64,000 nt of DNA, from assembly GCA_036541255.1 (NCBI GenBank), contig JAZHDD010000048.1, positions 62,001 through 126,000 on the forward strand. Direction: 5' to 3'. Below are positions 44,692-52,076 of this stretch, piece after piece. The stretch's first letter is position 1. Each line of letters begins with the position of its first letter. The notes under the pieces are model-generated. The model searched no databases, was not told where the DNA came from, and saw nothing but the letters and a program-made list of their open reading frames with translations. The DNA is from Paucidesulfovibrio sp036541255. GTDB lineage: Bacteria > Desulfobacterota > Desulfovibrionia > Desulfovibrionales > Desulfovibrionaceae. Both the position numbers and the translations under genes were made by a program.

Positions 44692-46326
44692 ATGTTTCAA
44701 TGGCCCAAATCGAATGATGTCCTCGGCTCCGTGAATCGCGGAAATGCAATCGAATCCGGACTCTGCACGCTTTGCCGCGCCGACTGTCAGGGCAAATGTG
44801 AAACCTGGCTGTCCAGCCTGCGCGGTCGAGAGATTCTCTATCCGCGCGACATCGGCATGGTCACCGCCGGAAGCGGCAACACCACCCATGTGGGCGTTTC
44901 CTACAATTCCCTGCGCATCCAGGGCCAGAGCTACGGCTCCATCGGCCTTGCCAAGCAGAGTGGCGGAGACTGTCTGTTCACCGACGTGAGCCTGGAAACA
45001 TCCTTTGGTGCAAAGGAAAAGACCAAGGTCAAGGTTCCCTTCATGACCGGCGCGCTGGGCTCCACCTTCATCGCCGCCAAGTACTGGGATTCCTTTGCCG
45101 TGGGTTGCGCCTTGGTCGGCGCACCCATCGTGGTCGGTGAAAACGTGGTCGGCGTGGACCGCGAGTCCGAGATCAAGAATGGCCGCATCGTCAAGGCTCC
45201 CGAGCTGGAGCGCCGCATCGAGAAGTACCTGCGCTACTACGACGGGTACGGTGCCATCATCGTGCAGATGAACGTGGAGGACACCCGCAACGGCGTGGCC
45301 GAATATGTGGCCGAGCGTTTCGGCGACAAGGTCATCATCGAGCTGAAGTGGGGCCAGGGCGCCAAGAACATCGGCGGCGAGATCGAAGTCACCAGCTTGG
45401 ACTACGCCTTGTTCCTGAAGAAACGCGGCTACCTCGTGGACCCCGATCCCGAAAAGCCCGAAGTGCAGGAAGCCAGCAAGCGCGGCATCATCCGTCACTT
45501 CGCCCGGCATAGCCGCCTCGGCTACACCGACCTGTCCACCTATGCCCAGGTGCGCGACAACTTCATGGACAGCATCACCTACCTGCGTTCCCTCGGCTTC
45601 AAGCGCATTTCGTTGAAGACCGGTTCCTACGGCATGGAAGCCCTGGCCATGGCCATTCGCTTTGCCACGGACGCAGAACTGGATCTGTTGACCATGGACG
45701 GTTCCGGCGGCGGCACGGGCATGAGCCCCTGGAACATGATGGAGAGCTGGGGCGTGCCTTCGTTGCTGCTGCACTCCAAAGCCTACGAGTACGCCAGCAT
45801 CCTGGCCGCTCAGGGCAAGCGCGTGGTGGACATGTCCTTTGCCGGCGGTTTCGCCAAGGGCAGCAACCTGTTCAAGGCCCTTGCCCTGGGCGCTCCGTAT
45901 GCCAAGCTGATCTGTATGGGCCGTGCCATGATGATTCCCGGCTTCCTCGGTTCCAACATCGAAGGCGTGCTTTATCCGGATCGTCGCGCCGGCATCAACG
46001 GCAACTGGGACAAGCTCCCGGCTACCGTGGCGGCCTATGGCAAGACCCCTGAAGAGATTTTCGCCTGCTACTCGGACGTGGAGCAGAAGGTCGGCAAGTC
46101 CGAGATGAAGGACGTGCCCCTGGGCGCGGTCGGCATCTGGTGCCTGGTGGACAAGTTGTCTGCCGGATTGCAGCAGCTCATGGCCGGAGCCCGCAAGTTC
46201 TCCCTGAATGAAATCTCCCGCGATGACATCGCTTCGGGCAACCGCGAGACTGAGCGCGAAACCGGCATTCCCTTTATCACCGACATCATGGACGAGACCG
46301 CCAAGAAGATCTTGTCCATGAAATAG
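44692..46326 (+). CDS. FMN-binding glutamate synthase-like protein
   Basis: 544 residues. Related to the synthase (GltB central/FMN) domain: GSGGGTGMSPWNMMESWGVP is the FMN/2-oxoglutarate barrel signature and a segment VDMSFAGGFAKGSNLFKALALGA follows. The N-terminus has a compact Cys cluster CTLCRADCQGKC, which may hold an iron-sulfur cluster. The glutaminase and NADPH domains of full GltB/GltD are absent, so an alternative amino and electron donor would be needed. ATG 44692 has AAGGGAG upstream. It is followed by a strong terminator. The true reaction is uncertain. Confidence 0.85.
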   Translation: MFQWPKSNDVLGSVNRGNAIESGLCTLCRADCQGKCETWLSSLRGREILYPRDIGMVTAGSGNTTHVGVSYNSLRIQGQSYGSIGLAKQSGGDCLFTDVSLETSFGAKEKTKVKVPFMTGALGSTFIAAKYWDSFAVGCALVGAPIVVGENVVGVDRESEIKNGRIVKAPELERRIEKYLRYYDGYGAIIVQMNVEDTRNGVAEYVAERFGDKVIIELKWGQGAKNIGGEIEVTSLDYALFLKKRGYLVDPDPEKPEVQEASKRGIIRHFARHSRLGYTDLSTYAQVRDNFMDSITYLRSLGFKRISLKTGSYGMEALAMAIRFATDAELDLLTMDGSGGGTGMSPWNMMESWGVPSLLLHSKAYEYASILAAQGKRVVDMSFAGGFAKGSNLFKALALGAPYAKLICMGRAMMIPGFLGSNIEGVLYPDRRAGINGNWDKLPATVAAYGKTPEEIFACYSDVEQKVGKSEMKDVPLGAVGIWCLVDKLSAGLQQLMAGARKFSLNEISRDDIASGNRETERETGIPFITDIMDETAKKILSMK

Positions 46327-46352
46327 CCTTAGCGGGTTTGTATTATTGCGGG

Positions 46353-46384
46353 GGGGCGGAACTAAGGTTCCGCCCCTTTCCTTT
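46353..46384 (+). terminator. Intrinsic terminator
   Basis: Stem GGGGCGGAAC (46353-46362) and GTTCCGCCCC (46367-46376), loop TAAG, followed by TTTCCTTTT. It ends the glutamate-synthase-like transcript. Confidence 0.92.
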
Positions 46385-46448
46385 TGTGGAGAATTATTGG
46401 AACCAGTGCAGGTAACGCGCTGCCGTATCTGCGTTTTCTATAGAAAGC

Positions 46449-46475
46449 TAAAGCTTTTCGCGTATCGGCCGATAA
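46449..46475 (+). promoter_or_regulatory. Sigma-28 (FliA) type promoter
   Basis: TAAAGCTT (46449-46456), 11 bases, GCCGATAA (46468-46475). The E. coli FliA consensus is TAAAGTTT-N11-GCCGATAA, so the -10 is a full match, the -35 differs at one base and the spacer is exact. It is isolated by the terminator upstream and lies 43 bases before the small ORF. Confidence 0.85.
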
Positions 46476-46518
46476 GTGGGCAGAGACATGAAACAACCCG
46501 GCAAGCAAGGAGGAGAAG

Positions 46519-46740
46519 ATGACGTTCAGCAGTATCGGTCCGCCACAGGAACCCGTGGCCCGGGCCCAGACGTCCGGTCAGGCGGAAATGATGAAGGATA
46601 TTCGCAAGGCCAAGTTGCAGCGTCAGGTCATGGCTGATCCGAGCCTGGCAGCCAAGCTCGTGGCTGTGGAAGCGACGGCCACGTATAACGCCAGCGGTGA
46701 TCTGGTACAGGCCGTGGGAGGAAGTCTTGGCGATGCCTAA
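46519..46740 (+). CDS. Orphan 73-residue protein under sigma-28 control
   Basis: 73 residues, cytoplasmic-looking, no signal peptide and no cysteine. The middle (SGQAEMMKDIRKAKLQRQVM) is a likely amphipathic helix with alternating charged and hydrophobic residues; the C-terminus is small-residue rich (VGGSLGDA). I do not recognise a family. The start is strong (AAGGAGGAGAAG-ATG), its own terminator follows, and a near-perfect FliA promoter precedes it, so it is a real monocistronic gene probably expressed with late flagellar genes. A small motility, chemotaxis or flagellar-regulatory protein is the best guess. Confidence 0.82.
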   Translation: MTFSSIGPPQEPVARAQTSGQAEMMKDIRKAKLQRQVMADPSLAAKLVAVEATATYNASGDLVQAVGGSLGDA

Positions 46741-46761
46741 TTCCACGCTATGGCAGGCATG

Positions 46762-46799
46762 AACCGCCCGGCTCCGTTGCGAAGCCGGGCGGTTTTTTT
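46762..46799. terminator. Intrinsic terminator, orphan gene / cobT
   Basis: Perfect 12-base stem AACCGCCCGGCT (46762-46773) and AGCCGGGCGGTT (46783-46794), then T7. It clearly serves the plus-strand orphan ORF. The stem sits just after the convergent cobT stop and could also act on the minus strand, although no good T run is present on that side. Confidence 0.9.
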
Positions 46800-47865
46800 A
46801 TTGTCCCGGACTGACTCCGGCTTCGCCAAAGGTCGCCATGCGATTGAAGATATCCGCGGCGCAGCGCATCTGGAAGAGCGCCATGGCCGCTCCGGTGCCT
46901 TCGCCAAGGCGAAGCCCCAGGTGCAGCAGCGGGGTCAATCCCATGGCCGAAACCGCGGCGGCATAGCCGGGTTCTGCCGAGGCGTGGCTGAGAACGCAGT
47001 AGTCGGCCACATGCGGACAGATTTTCCAGGCCGCAGTATAGGCGGCAGTGGAGATGAAGCCGTCCACGAGTATCATCTGGCGGTTTTTGGCTCCGCCCAG
47101 GATCAGGCCCGCCAGGGTCGCGATCTCGAACCCGCCCAGAGCGGCCAGCATTTCCAGGGGATCACCGCTACGCACGGCCTCGGCATTGGCCTCGAGAGCC
47201 TTCTTGATAATCTTGATCTTGTGGCGCACGCCCGCGTTGTTCAGACCCGCGCCCGGACCGGTCAGCTCTTCGGGTTGAAGGCCGAGGTAGGCGCAGTAGA
47301 GGGCTGTGGAAGGTGTGGTGTTGCCTATGCCCATCTCGCCGGTGAGCAGGGTGCGGATGCCTTCCGCATGGGCTTTGTCGGCCAATGCCGCACCAAAAAG
47401 CAGCGCCTTGGCACAGGTCTCCACACTCATGGCCGGTCCCTTGGCGATGTTGTCCGTGCCTGGGCCCAATTTGTTCTGGATCAGGCTGGGGTGTGGTTCG
47501 AAGAGCTCCCCGGCCACGCCCGCATTGACCACGAACAGCTCCGCGCCCACGGTGCGGGCCAGCACGTTGATGGCTGCGCCCCCCCGCAGGAAGTTTAGGA
47601 CCATCTGGCGAGTGACCTCCATGGGAAAGGCGCTCACGCCTTCAATGGTCACGCCATGGTCGCCTGCAACGGTATAAATACGGGCCGGGTCGGCCTGGGG
47701 AGAATCGTCGCCGCGCGCGAGGTACATTTGCAGGGCCAACTCCTCAAGGCGTCCGAGACTGCCCTTGGGTTTGGTCAGATTGTCCAGCCGGGCCTGGCCT
47801 TCGGCGCGCAGAGACACCTCGGCGGGATGGATTCCACCGAGCAGGGAAGCAAGAACAGCAAGCAT
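46798..47865 (-). CDS. cobT: Nicotinate-nucleotide:dimethylbenzimidazole phosphoribosyltransferase
   Basis: 355 residues. It makes alpha-ribazole phosphate for the lower ligand of cobalamin. The family motifs are LTKPKGSLGRLEELA, TVAGDHGVTIEGVS, LTGEMGIGNTTPSTAL and ILVDGFISTAAYTAA. The catalytic glutamate is in GLRLGEGTGAAMA. ATG 47865 follows GGAGG at eight bases. It is separated from the cobM-cbiD block by 30 kb. Confidence 0.95.
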   Translation of the reverse strand: MLAVLASLLGGIHPAEVSLRAEGQARLDNLTKPKGSLGRLEELALQMYLARGDDSPQADPARIYTVAGDHGVTIEGVSAFPMEVTRQMVLNFLRGGAAINVLARTVGAELFVVNAGVAGELFEPHPSLIQNKLGPGTDNIAKGPAMSVETCAKALLFGAALADKAHAEGIRTLLTGEMGIGNTTPSTALYCAYLGLQPEELTGPGAGLNNAGVRHKIKIIKKALEANAEAVRSGDPLEMLAALGGFEIATLAGLILGGAKNRQMILVDGFISTAAYTAAWKICPHVADYCVLSHASAEPGYAAAVSAMGLTPLLHLGLRLGEGTGAAMALFQMRCAADIFNRMATFGEAGVSPGQ

Positions 47866-47953
47866 GAATGCAACCTCCAGAATGAATGCCGGAGGTGTAC
47901 ACGCCCCTTTCGCGGAATGCAAACGTCAAGGCCAGTGAAAGTCCTGTCCGGGA

Positions 47954-48277
47954 TTACGGCTTGCTCAGGTGCGAGGCCTTGATCCAGCCCTTGTACACCT
48001 TTTCGTCGTAATGCGCCGCCTTGATCAAGGCCCAGACACCGTCGTCGGTGCGCTCGTAAACCAGCACCTTGGAACCTTTGCGGAAGGTTCCCACCTTGGG
48101 GCTGCTTGTGGATTTTTCCTTGTAGATGACGGTGCTCTGGTTCAGCATGTATTCGTTGAATGACATGGTGTCTGTGACGGTGTCCGTCTTGTCCGGGCCG
48201 CCGGTGATGCAGCCGGAAACGGCAAACAGCAGGACAAAACACGAAACAAGGACGGCCAAAAAGGTAAGGCGCGGCAT
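47954..48277 (-). CDS. SH3-domain lipoprotein
   Basis: 107 residues. Signal sequence LTFLAVLVSCFVLLFAVSGC ends in a lipobox (VSGC). The mature part reads STSSPKVGTFRKGSKVLVYERTDDGVWALIKA then YKGWIKASHL, a bacterial SH3 fold (SH3_3/SH3_8). Such domains often bind peptidoglycan; an envelope-anchored role is inferred. The start at 48277 has AGGAGG upstream. About 90 bases upstream of cobT in the same direction; co-transcription is possible. Confidence 0.85.
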   Translation of the reverse strand: MPRLTFLAVLVSCFVLLFAVSGCITGGPDKTDTVTDTMSFNEYMLNQSTVIYKEKSTSSPKVGTFRKGSKVLVYERTDDGVWALIKAAHYDEKVYKGWIKASHLSKP

Positions 48278-48407
48278 AACCCCTCCTGAGGCGGCGGATA
48301 ACGTGCTCGTTGCGAAACGGATCAGTAGTGCGGGCAGGATACCTTGCCGGGACGTTCCGCACAAGGGGTGTTGAGGGATGTGCCGGGCGCATGTTACCAT
48401 GGAATGT

Positions 48408-49235
48408 ATGTCCAAGGAATTATGCATCGTCCACGCCAACTGCCAGGGCGAGCCCCTGGCCGAGTTTCTCGGCCGGGTACCCGGCTTTGGGGAACGCCAC
48501 GAGGTTCGGCTCTATACCAACTATGTGCATGAGCCCATTGCCGATGCAGAATTGGGACGTTGCGCGGTCTTTATTTATCAGCCCCTGCTGGACGAAAGCA
48601 AATGGGGCGAGTTGGTTTCCCGACGCTTGCTGGCGAAATTGCCGGGAAATGCCCGGAGTGTGGCCATACCCAGCATGTTTTTCCGCCACTATTGGCCGTT
48701 TTGGGAAGGAGGAGAGGATTTTTCCTTCCGGGACAGGGTGTTGGAGCGGCTGCTTCAGGAAGGGCTCTCCGGTGCGCAGGCCCTGCAGGTGTTTTTGCAT
48801 ACCAATGTGGTCAACGGCCCCGACATGGAAAGCCTTGCCGCCGCTGCCCTGAAGCACGAGCGGATCAAGGAGTCGCTGACTCCCATCAAGTATGTGGATT
48901 TGATCCTGGAGCGTTTTCGGGAGGAGATGCTGTTCAATACCGTGAACCATCCGGGCCATGCCCTGCTCTGCCATGTGGGCCGGGAAGTGTTGCGCCACCT
49001 GGGCGAGCCGTTGCCCGAAGACGGTGTCGAGCCGTACATGAGCGAGCTGCACCCGGAATTCCGCATGCCGATCCATCCGCGTGTGGCCGCGCACTGGGGC
49101 TTGGCCTTTGCCAATGACGCCACTCTCTACCCGGTGTATGGGCGCATGAAGACCTTTGCCCAATATGCCGCAAACTACGTGGATGCCCGCAGTCTGGGCA
49201 TCGATGATCTCATCTCCTACTTGCGGCTACGCTGA
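48408..49235 (+). CDS. WcbI-like polysaccharide biosynthesis acetyltransferase
   Basis: 275 residues. The opening ELCIVHANCQGEPLAEFL matches the WcbI family, whose members are involved in capsule polysaccharide acetylation and bind CoA. A GELVSRRLLAKLPGN and HPEFRMPIHPRVAAHWGL region is consistent. It is not in a polysaccharide cluster here. Start choice is uncertain: ATG 48408 opens at the conserved segment, but upstream in-frame ATGs at 48399 and 48378 exist and none has a strong ribosome binding site. The stop overlaps the convergent ykgJ-like gene by nine bases. Confidence 0.8.
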   Translation: MSKELCIVHANCQGEPLAEFLGRVPGFGERHEVRLYTNYVHEPIADAELGRCAVFIYQPLLDESKWGELVSRRLLAKLPGNARSVAIPSMFFRHYWPFWEGGEDFSFRDRVLERLLQEGLSGAQALQVFLHTNVVNGPDMESLAAAALKHERIKESLTPIKYVDLILERFREEMLFNTVNHPGHALLCHVGREVLRHLGEPLPEDGVEPYMSELHPEFRMPIHPRVAAHWGLAFANDATLYPVYGRMKTFAQYAANYVDARSLGIDDLISYLRLR

Positions 49236-49832
49236 TTCGGGCGAGAGCGTGGGAGGTCCGGCCAGGATCATCTCGGCCAGGGTCAGGTCCACGCGTGGCA
49301 ATTGGCGCAGTTTCGATCCCAGAAATTCCATCTCCAGGCGCACCAGATCCGTGTACAGGGGGGTGCGATCGAGCACAAACACGTCGTCGGCTTCCTGGGT
49401 CAGCTCCTGGGCCCGGAAGCATCCGGCGAACTGGATGCGTCGTCCGTCCGGCCGCACCAGGGCATTGGGCACGCCATGCATGCGGCAGATCATCAGCCGG
49501 TGTCCGTACACGCCGCACAGCCCGTCGTCGTTGAGCGGGCACATGGCGCGCGGGCGCTCCCCGGCATTCAGGGCGATGCGAACCGCATCCACATAGTCCT
49601 GGGCGCGTTCCCGGTAGGCTTGCAGGCGCTGTTGGGGCAGCGTGTCCAGGCCCTGCCAGAGATACGCCCACTCCACATAGGTGTGGTGTTGAAAGTAGCT
49701 GTGGCAGCAGTTGTCGGCGCAACCGGCGCAGCTCAGACCGATGCGCCCGGCCGCGTCCGCGTAGGCGTCGGCCATGCGGGTATAGAGGGCGGCCAGCTTG
49801 CGGTAGCAAGCCTTGGGGGTGAGTTTTTTCAT
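49227..49832 (-). CDS. YkgJ-family cysteine-cluster protein
   Basis: 201 residues. The CAGCADNCCHSYF motif with later CPLNDDGLCGVYGHRLMICRMHG and GCF forms the CxxCxxxCC metal-binding pattern of the YkgJ (Fe-S or zinc) family. The function is unknown. ATG 49832 overlaps the shikimate kinase stop (ATGA). It is the last gene of the tetR-pyrR-aroK unit and its end overlaps the convergent WcbI-like gene. Confidence 0.88.
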   Translation of the reverse strand: MKKLTPKACYRKLAALYTRMADAYADAAGRIGLSCAGCADNCCHSYFQHHTYVEWAYLWQGLDTLPQQRLQAYRERAQDYVDAVRIALNAGERPRAMCPLNDDGLCGVYGHRLMICRMHGVPNALVRPDGRRIQFAGCFRAQELTQEADDVFVLDRTPLYTDLVRLEMEFLGSKLRQLPRVDLTLAEMILAGPPTLSPESA

Positions 49833-50368
49833 TGTTCCGGCCTGATGTCCTGCTTGGTTGCAAGCCAGTCCAATATCTGGCGCACGGTCTGCTGCGGCGA
49901 GGGCTTGTCTGTTGGAAAGGTGGCGTGGGCTGCGGCGCGATACAGCGGGAGCCGCTCGGCGTAGAGCTCTTCCCTGGTCTTGTCGCCGATGGCCAGTCCC
50001 CGGTTCGGCGCGGCGTCCACTCGGGCAGTGAAGGTTTCCGGTTCCACATGCAGATAGAGAACCGGGCCGATCTCCTGAAGCCGCGCCATGCCCTTGGGCC
50101 CATAGATGACGCTGCCGCCCGTGGAAACTACGGCGCGCTGTACGCCGAGCAGGCTGATCTGGTGTTCTTCCAGCTCCAGAAACTTTTCCAGGCCGACCTT
50201 GTCCAGCAGATCCTGCAACGGCAGACCGTAATAGGCTTCGATGAGTTTGTCCGTATCCACATGAGCCCAACCCAGGGCTTCGGCCAAAAGGCGTCCCACA
50301 GTGGACTTGCCTGCTCCGGCAATGCCGACCAGGGTGACGCAGCGGGTTTCATTCTTTGTTTTAGGCAC
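49829..50368 (-). CDS. aroK: Shikimate kinase
   Basis: 179 residues. Phosphorylates shikimate at the 3-hydroxyl in aromatic amino acid synthesis. Walker A is VGIAGAGKSTVG, the shikimate/Mg motif is DTDKLIEAYYG, and STGGSVIY is the family SxGGG-like element (third Gly replaced by Ser). Somewhat diverged from textbook AroK, so a related homoserine- or gluconate-type kinase is possible but less likely. Four-base overlap with the ykgJ-like gene and 23 bases after pyrR. Confidence 0.82.
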   Translation of the reverse strand: MPKTKNETRCVTLVGIAGAGKSTVGRLLAEALGWAHVDTDKLIEAYYGLPLQDLLDKVGLEKFLELEEHQISLLGVQRAVVSTGGSVIYGPKGMARLQEIGPVLYLHVEPETFTARVDAAPNRGLAIGDKTREELYAERLPLYRAAAHATFPTDKPSPQQTVRQILDWLATKQDIRPEQ

Positions 50369-50391
50369 TCTAGCTCCGCAGGACCGGAGAC

Positions 50392-50931
50392 CTACGCACT
50401 GACCAGACAGACCTTGTCCTCGTTGTCGCGCTCGAAAACGCGCACATCCACATGCTCGTCGCCTTTGGTGGCGACCTTCTTGCCCACATAGTCGGCCTGG
50501 ATGGGAAGTTCGCGCAGGCCGCTACGGTCGATGAGCACGAGCAACTCCACGCGCCGGGGCCGTCCGAAATCCAGGATGGCCTCCAGGGCGGCGCGGATGG
50601 TGCGGCCGGAATAGAGCACGTCGTCCACGAGTATGATGCTCGCGTTTTCGATGTCGAAGGGGATTTCCGTGCAGTTGATGCTGGGCTGGATGTTCAGTGT
50701 GGTCCAATCGTCCCGGTAGAGGTTGATGTCGATTTTGCCAAGCGGTATGCGGCGGCCCAGGGATTCGTCCAGGAGCGCCTTGAGGCGCTCGGCCAGGTCT
50801 GCGCCGCGCCGCTGGATGCCGAGCAGAACAAGATTCTCGTTGTCGCCCCTGCGTTCGGAGACTTCCGAGGCCAGCCTGTTCAGGGTCCGACGCATGCCTT
50901 TGTCCGACAGGATCATGCCGCATTCCTTCAT
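50392..50931 (-). CDS. pyrR: PyrR bifunctional regulator / uracil phosphoribosyltransferase
   Basis: 179 residues. The PRPP-binding loop ASIILVDDVLYSGRTIRAAL is diagnostic, and MILSDKGMRRTLNRLASEV opens the fold. In Gram-positive bacteria PyrR binds pyr mRNA; in proteobacteria it may act only as an enzyme. ATG 50931 follows GAGGATACGACC; the longer frame upstream lies in tetR. It lies 11 bases after tetR. No pyr genes are near. Confidence 0.92.
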   Translation of the reverse strand: MKECGMILSDKGMRRTLNRLASEVSERRGDNENLVLLGIQRRGADLAERLKALLDESLGRRIPLGKIDINLYRDDWTTLNIQPSINCTEIPFDIENASIILVDDVLYSGRTIRAALEAILDFGRPRRVELLVLIDRSGLRELPIQADYVGKKVATKGDEHVDVRVFERDNEDKVCLVSA

Positions 50932-50942
50932 GGTCGTATCCT

Positions 50943-51512
50943 CTAGCTTTCCTTGACCAGGCTCCGGCGGGTGAAGAGCACGGCTTCGGAGTCGATGTTT
51001 TCCATGGCCTTCATCTCGGGCCAATAGAGTTTGAGTTGGATGATGCCGAGCAACAGGGCGACCAGCACCTTGGCCGTGGATTCCACATTGACCTCGTGGA
51101 TGACGCCGAGCTGGATGGACCGGTGCATGCAATCCCGGAAAAAGTCGTGCATGCGTTCAATGACCGAGGTCATGGACTGCTTGGACGGCGAGAGCAGCGC
51201 ATAGGAGCTGAGTACGATTTTCAGGTCGGCGATGTTGTCGGAGGTGAACTGGACATGCCCCTTGACGATGCGCTCTATGGTGCCGGGTTCGCCGTCCTTG
51301 ATGGAGCGCAGGCTTTGCAGAAAGGCCGAGTATTTGTCGTCCAGTTCTTGAAGAATGTGCAGGAGGATGTCCTCCTTGTTTTCGAAATGACGATATATGG
51401 TGCCTTCGGATATGCCCGCCTCCTTGGCCAGGGCCGCGGTGGTCGTGCCGTGGTAGCCGATTTCGGAGATCATCTTGCGGGCAACTTCCATGATGCGGTC
51501 TTTGGTCTTCAT
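50943..51512 (-). CDS. TetR-family transcriptional regulator
   Basis: 189 residues. N-terminal HTH: RIMEVARKMISEIGYHGTTTAALAKEAGISEGTIYRHFENK at residues 6-46, the textbook TetR motif. The C-terminal part is unassigned ligand-binding helices ending in LLLGIIQLKLYWPE. It heads the tetR-pyrR-aroK-ykgJ unit and is divergent from the selenoprotein gene. The target is not identifiable. ATG 51512 was preferred over a longer frame. Confidence 0.92.
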   Translation of the reverse strand: MKTKDRIMEVARKMISEIGYHGTTTAALAKEAGISEGTIYRHFENKEDILLHILQELDDKYSAFLQSLRSIKDGEPGTIERIVKGHVQFTSDNIADLKIVLSSYALLSPSKQSMTSVIERMHDFFRDCMHRSIQLGVIHEVNVESTAKVLVALLLGIIQLKLYWPEMKAMENIDSEAVLFTRRSLVKES

Positions 51513-51619
51513 TTCGAGCACGTCCTTGTAGGCAAATGGGCAAGTATCTGCGCCGCGACGCAGGAAGTCAGAATTAGCGCATCCGGTATGGTGGGTCAAC
51601 ATGACCGTTTTGGGAGGAA

Positions 51620-51648
51620 TTGACAAACCCGTGGGCACACCTTACCTG
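51620..51648 (+). promoter_or_regulatory. Candidate promoter of the HesB-like selenoprotein
   Basis: TTGACA (51620-51625), 17 bases, TACCTG (51643-51648). The -35 is a full match and the -10 matches three of six, so activity would be moderate or activator-dependent. The start codon follows 29 bases later, with GAAGGAGG. Confidence 0.4.
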
Positions 51649-51677
51649 TCTCTTTCAATAGAACGAAGGAGGACCAC

Positions 51678-52001
51678 ATGGTCGAACTTACCGCAACTGC
51701 CAAACAGCAGTTGGACAATTATTTCGAGGGCAAGGAAGTCCAGTCCGTACGGATTTACCTTGCTTCCGGCGGTTGAGCGGGGCCGAAGCTCTCGCTGGCT
51801 CTGGATGAGCCGCATGATAACGATGAAAAGTACGAGGCCGGCGGATTTACGTTCGTGGTGGAAAAGCAGCTCTACGAGCAGACCGGCCCGATCCGTATCG
51901 ACATGACCTATTATGGTTTTACCGTTGACTCCCAGAATCCGGTTGGCGGGGGAGGGGGCTGCTCCGGCGGTTCCTGCTCCACTTCCGGTTGCGGCCACTA
52001 G
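51678..52001 (+). CDS. HesB/IscA-like selenoprotein (in-frame TGA read as selenocysteine)
   Basis: 107 residues if TGA at 51774-51776 is decoded as Sec33. The frame is open on both sides: ATG with AAGGAGG upstream, 32 codons, TGA, then 74 codons to TAG. Residues around the TGA read YLASGGUAGPKLSLALDE, matching A-type iron-sulfur carrier proteins, where this position is the first conserved cysteine (GGCxG). The remainder (YEAGGFTFVVEKQLYEQTG; IDMTYYGFTVDSQNPVGG) is the IscA/HesB fold. The tail GGCSGGSCSTSGCGH has Cys95, Cys100 and Cys105. HesB-like selenoproteins are known in other anaerobes. A standard gene caller would split it. It could otherwise be a broken gene. Confidence 0.85.
51783..51804 (+). 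promoter_or_regulatory. Candidate bacterial SECIS stem-loop
   Basis: Starts six bases after the TGA. CCGAAGC (51783-51789) pairs with GCTCTGG (51798-51804) with one G-T wobble and one mismatch, closing an eight-base loop. Distance suits a bSECIS, but the pairing is imperfect and alternative foldings such as GCGG/CCGC exist. Confidence 0.4.
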
Positions 52002-52024
52002 TCGGCGCGAAAATCGTGATGAAA

Positions 52025-52054
52025 AAAGGGCGTTCCCGCAAGGGGACGCCCTTT
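52025..52054. terminator. Shared convergent terminator
   Basis: AAAGGGCGTTCCC (52025-52037) pairs with GGGGACGCCCTTT (52042-52054), one G-T wobble, loop GCAA. An A6 run at 52022-52027 gives a T run on the minus strand, so it serves the DJ-1 gene well; the plus-strand tail has TTT and is weaker. Confidence 0.85.
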
Positions 52055-52076
52055 GTGCGTTCTTGTCCGAAGCGGG

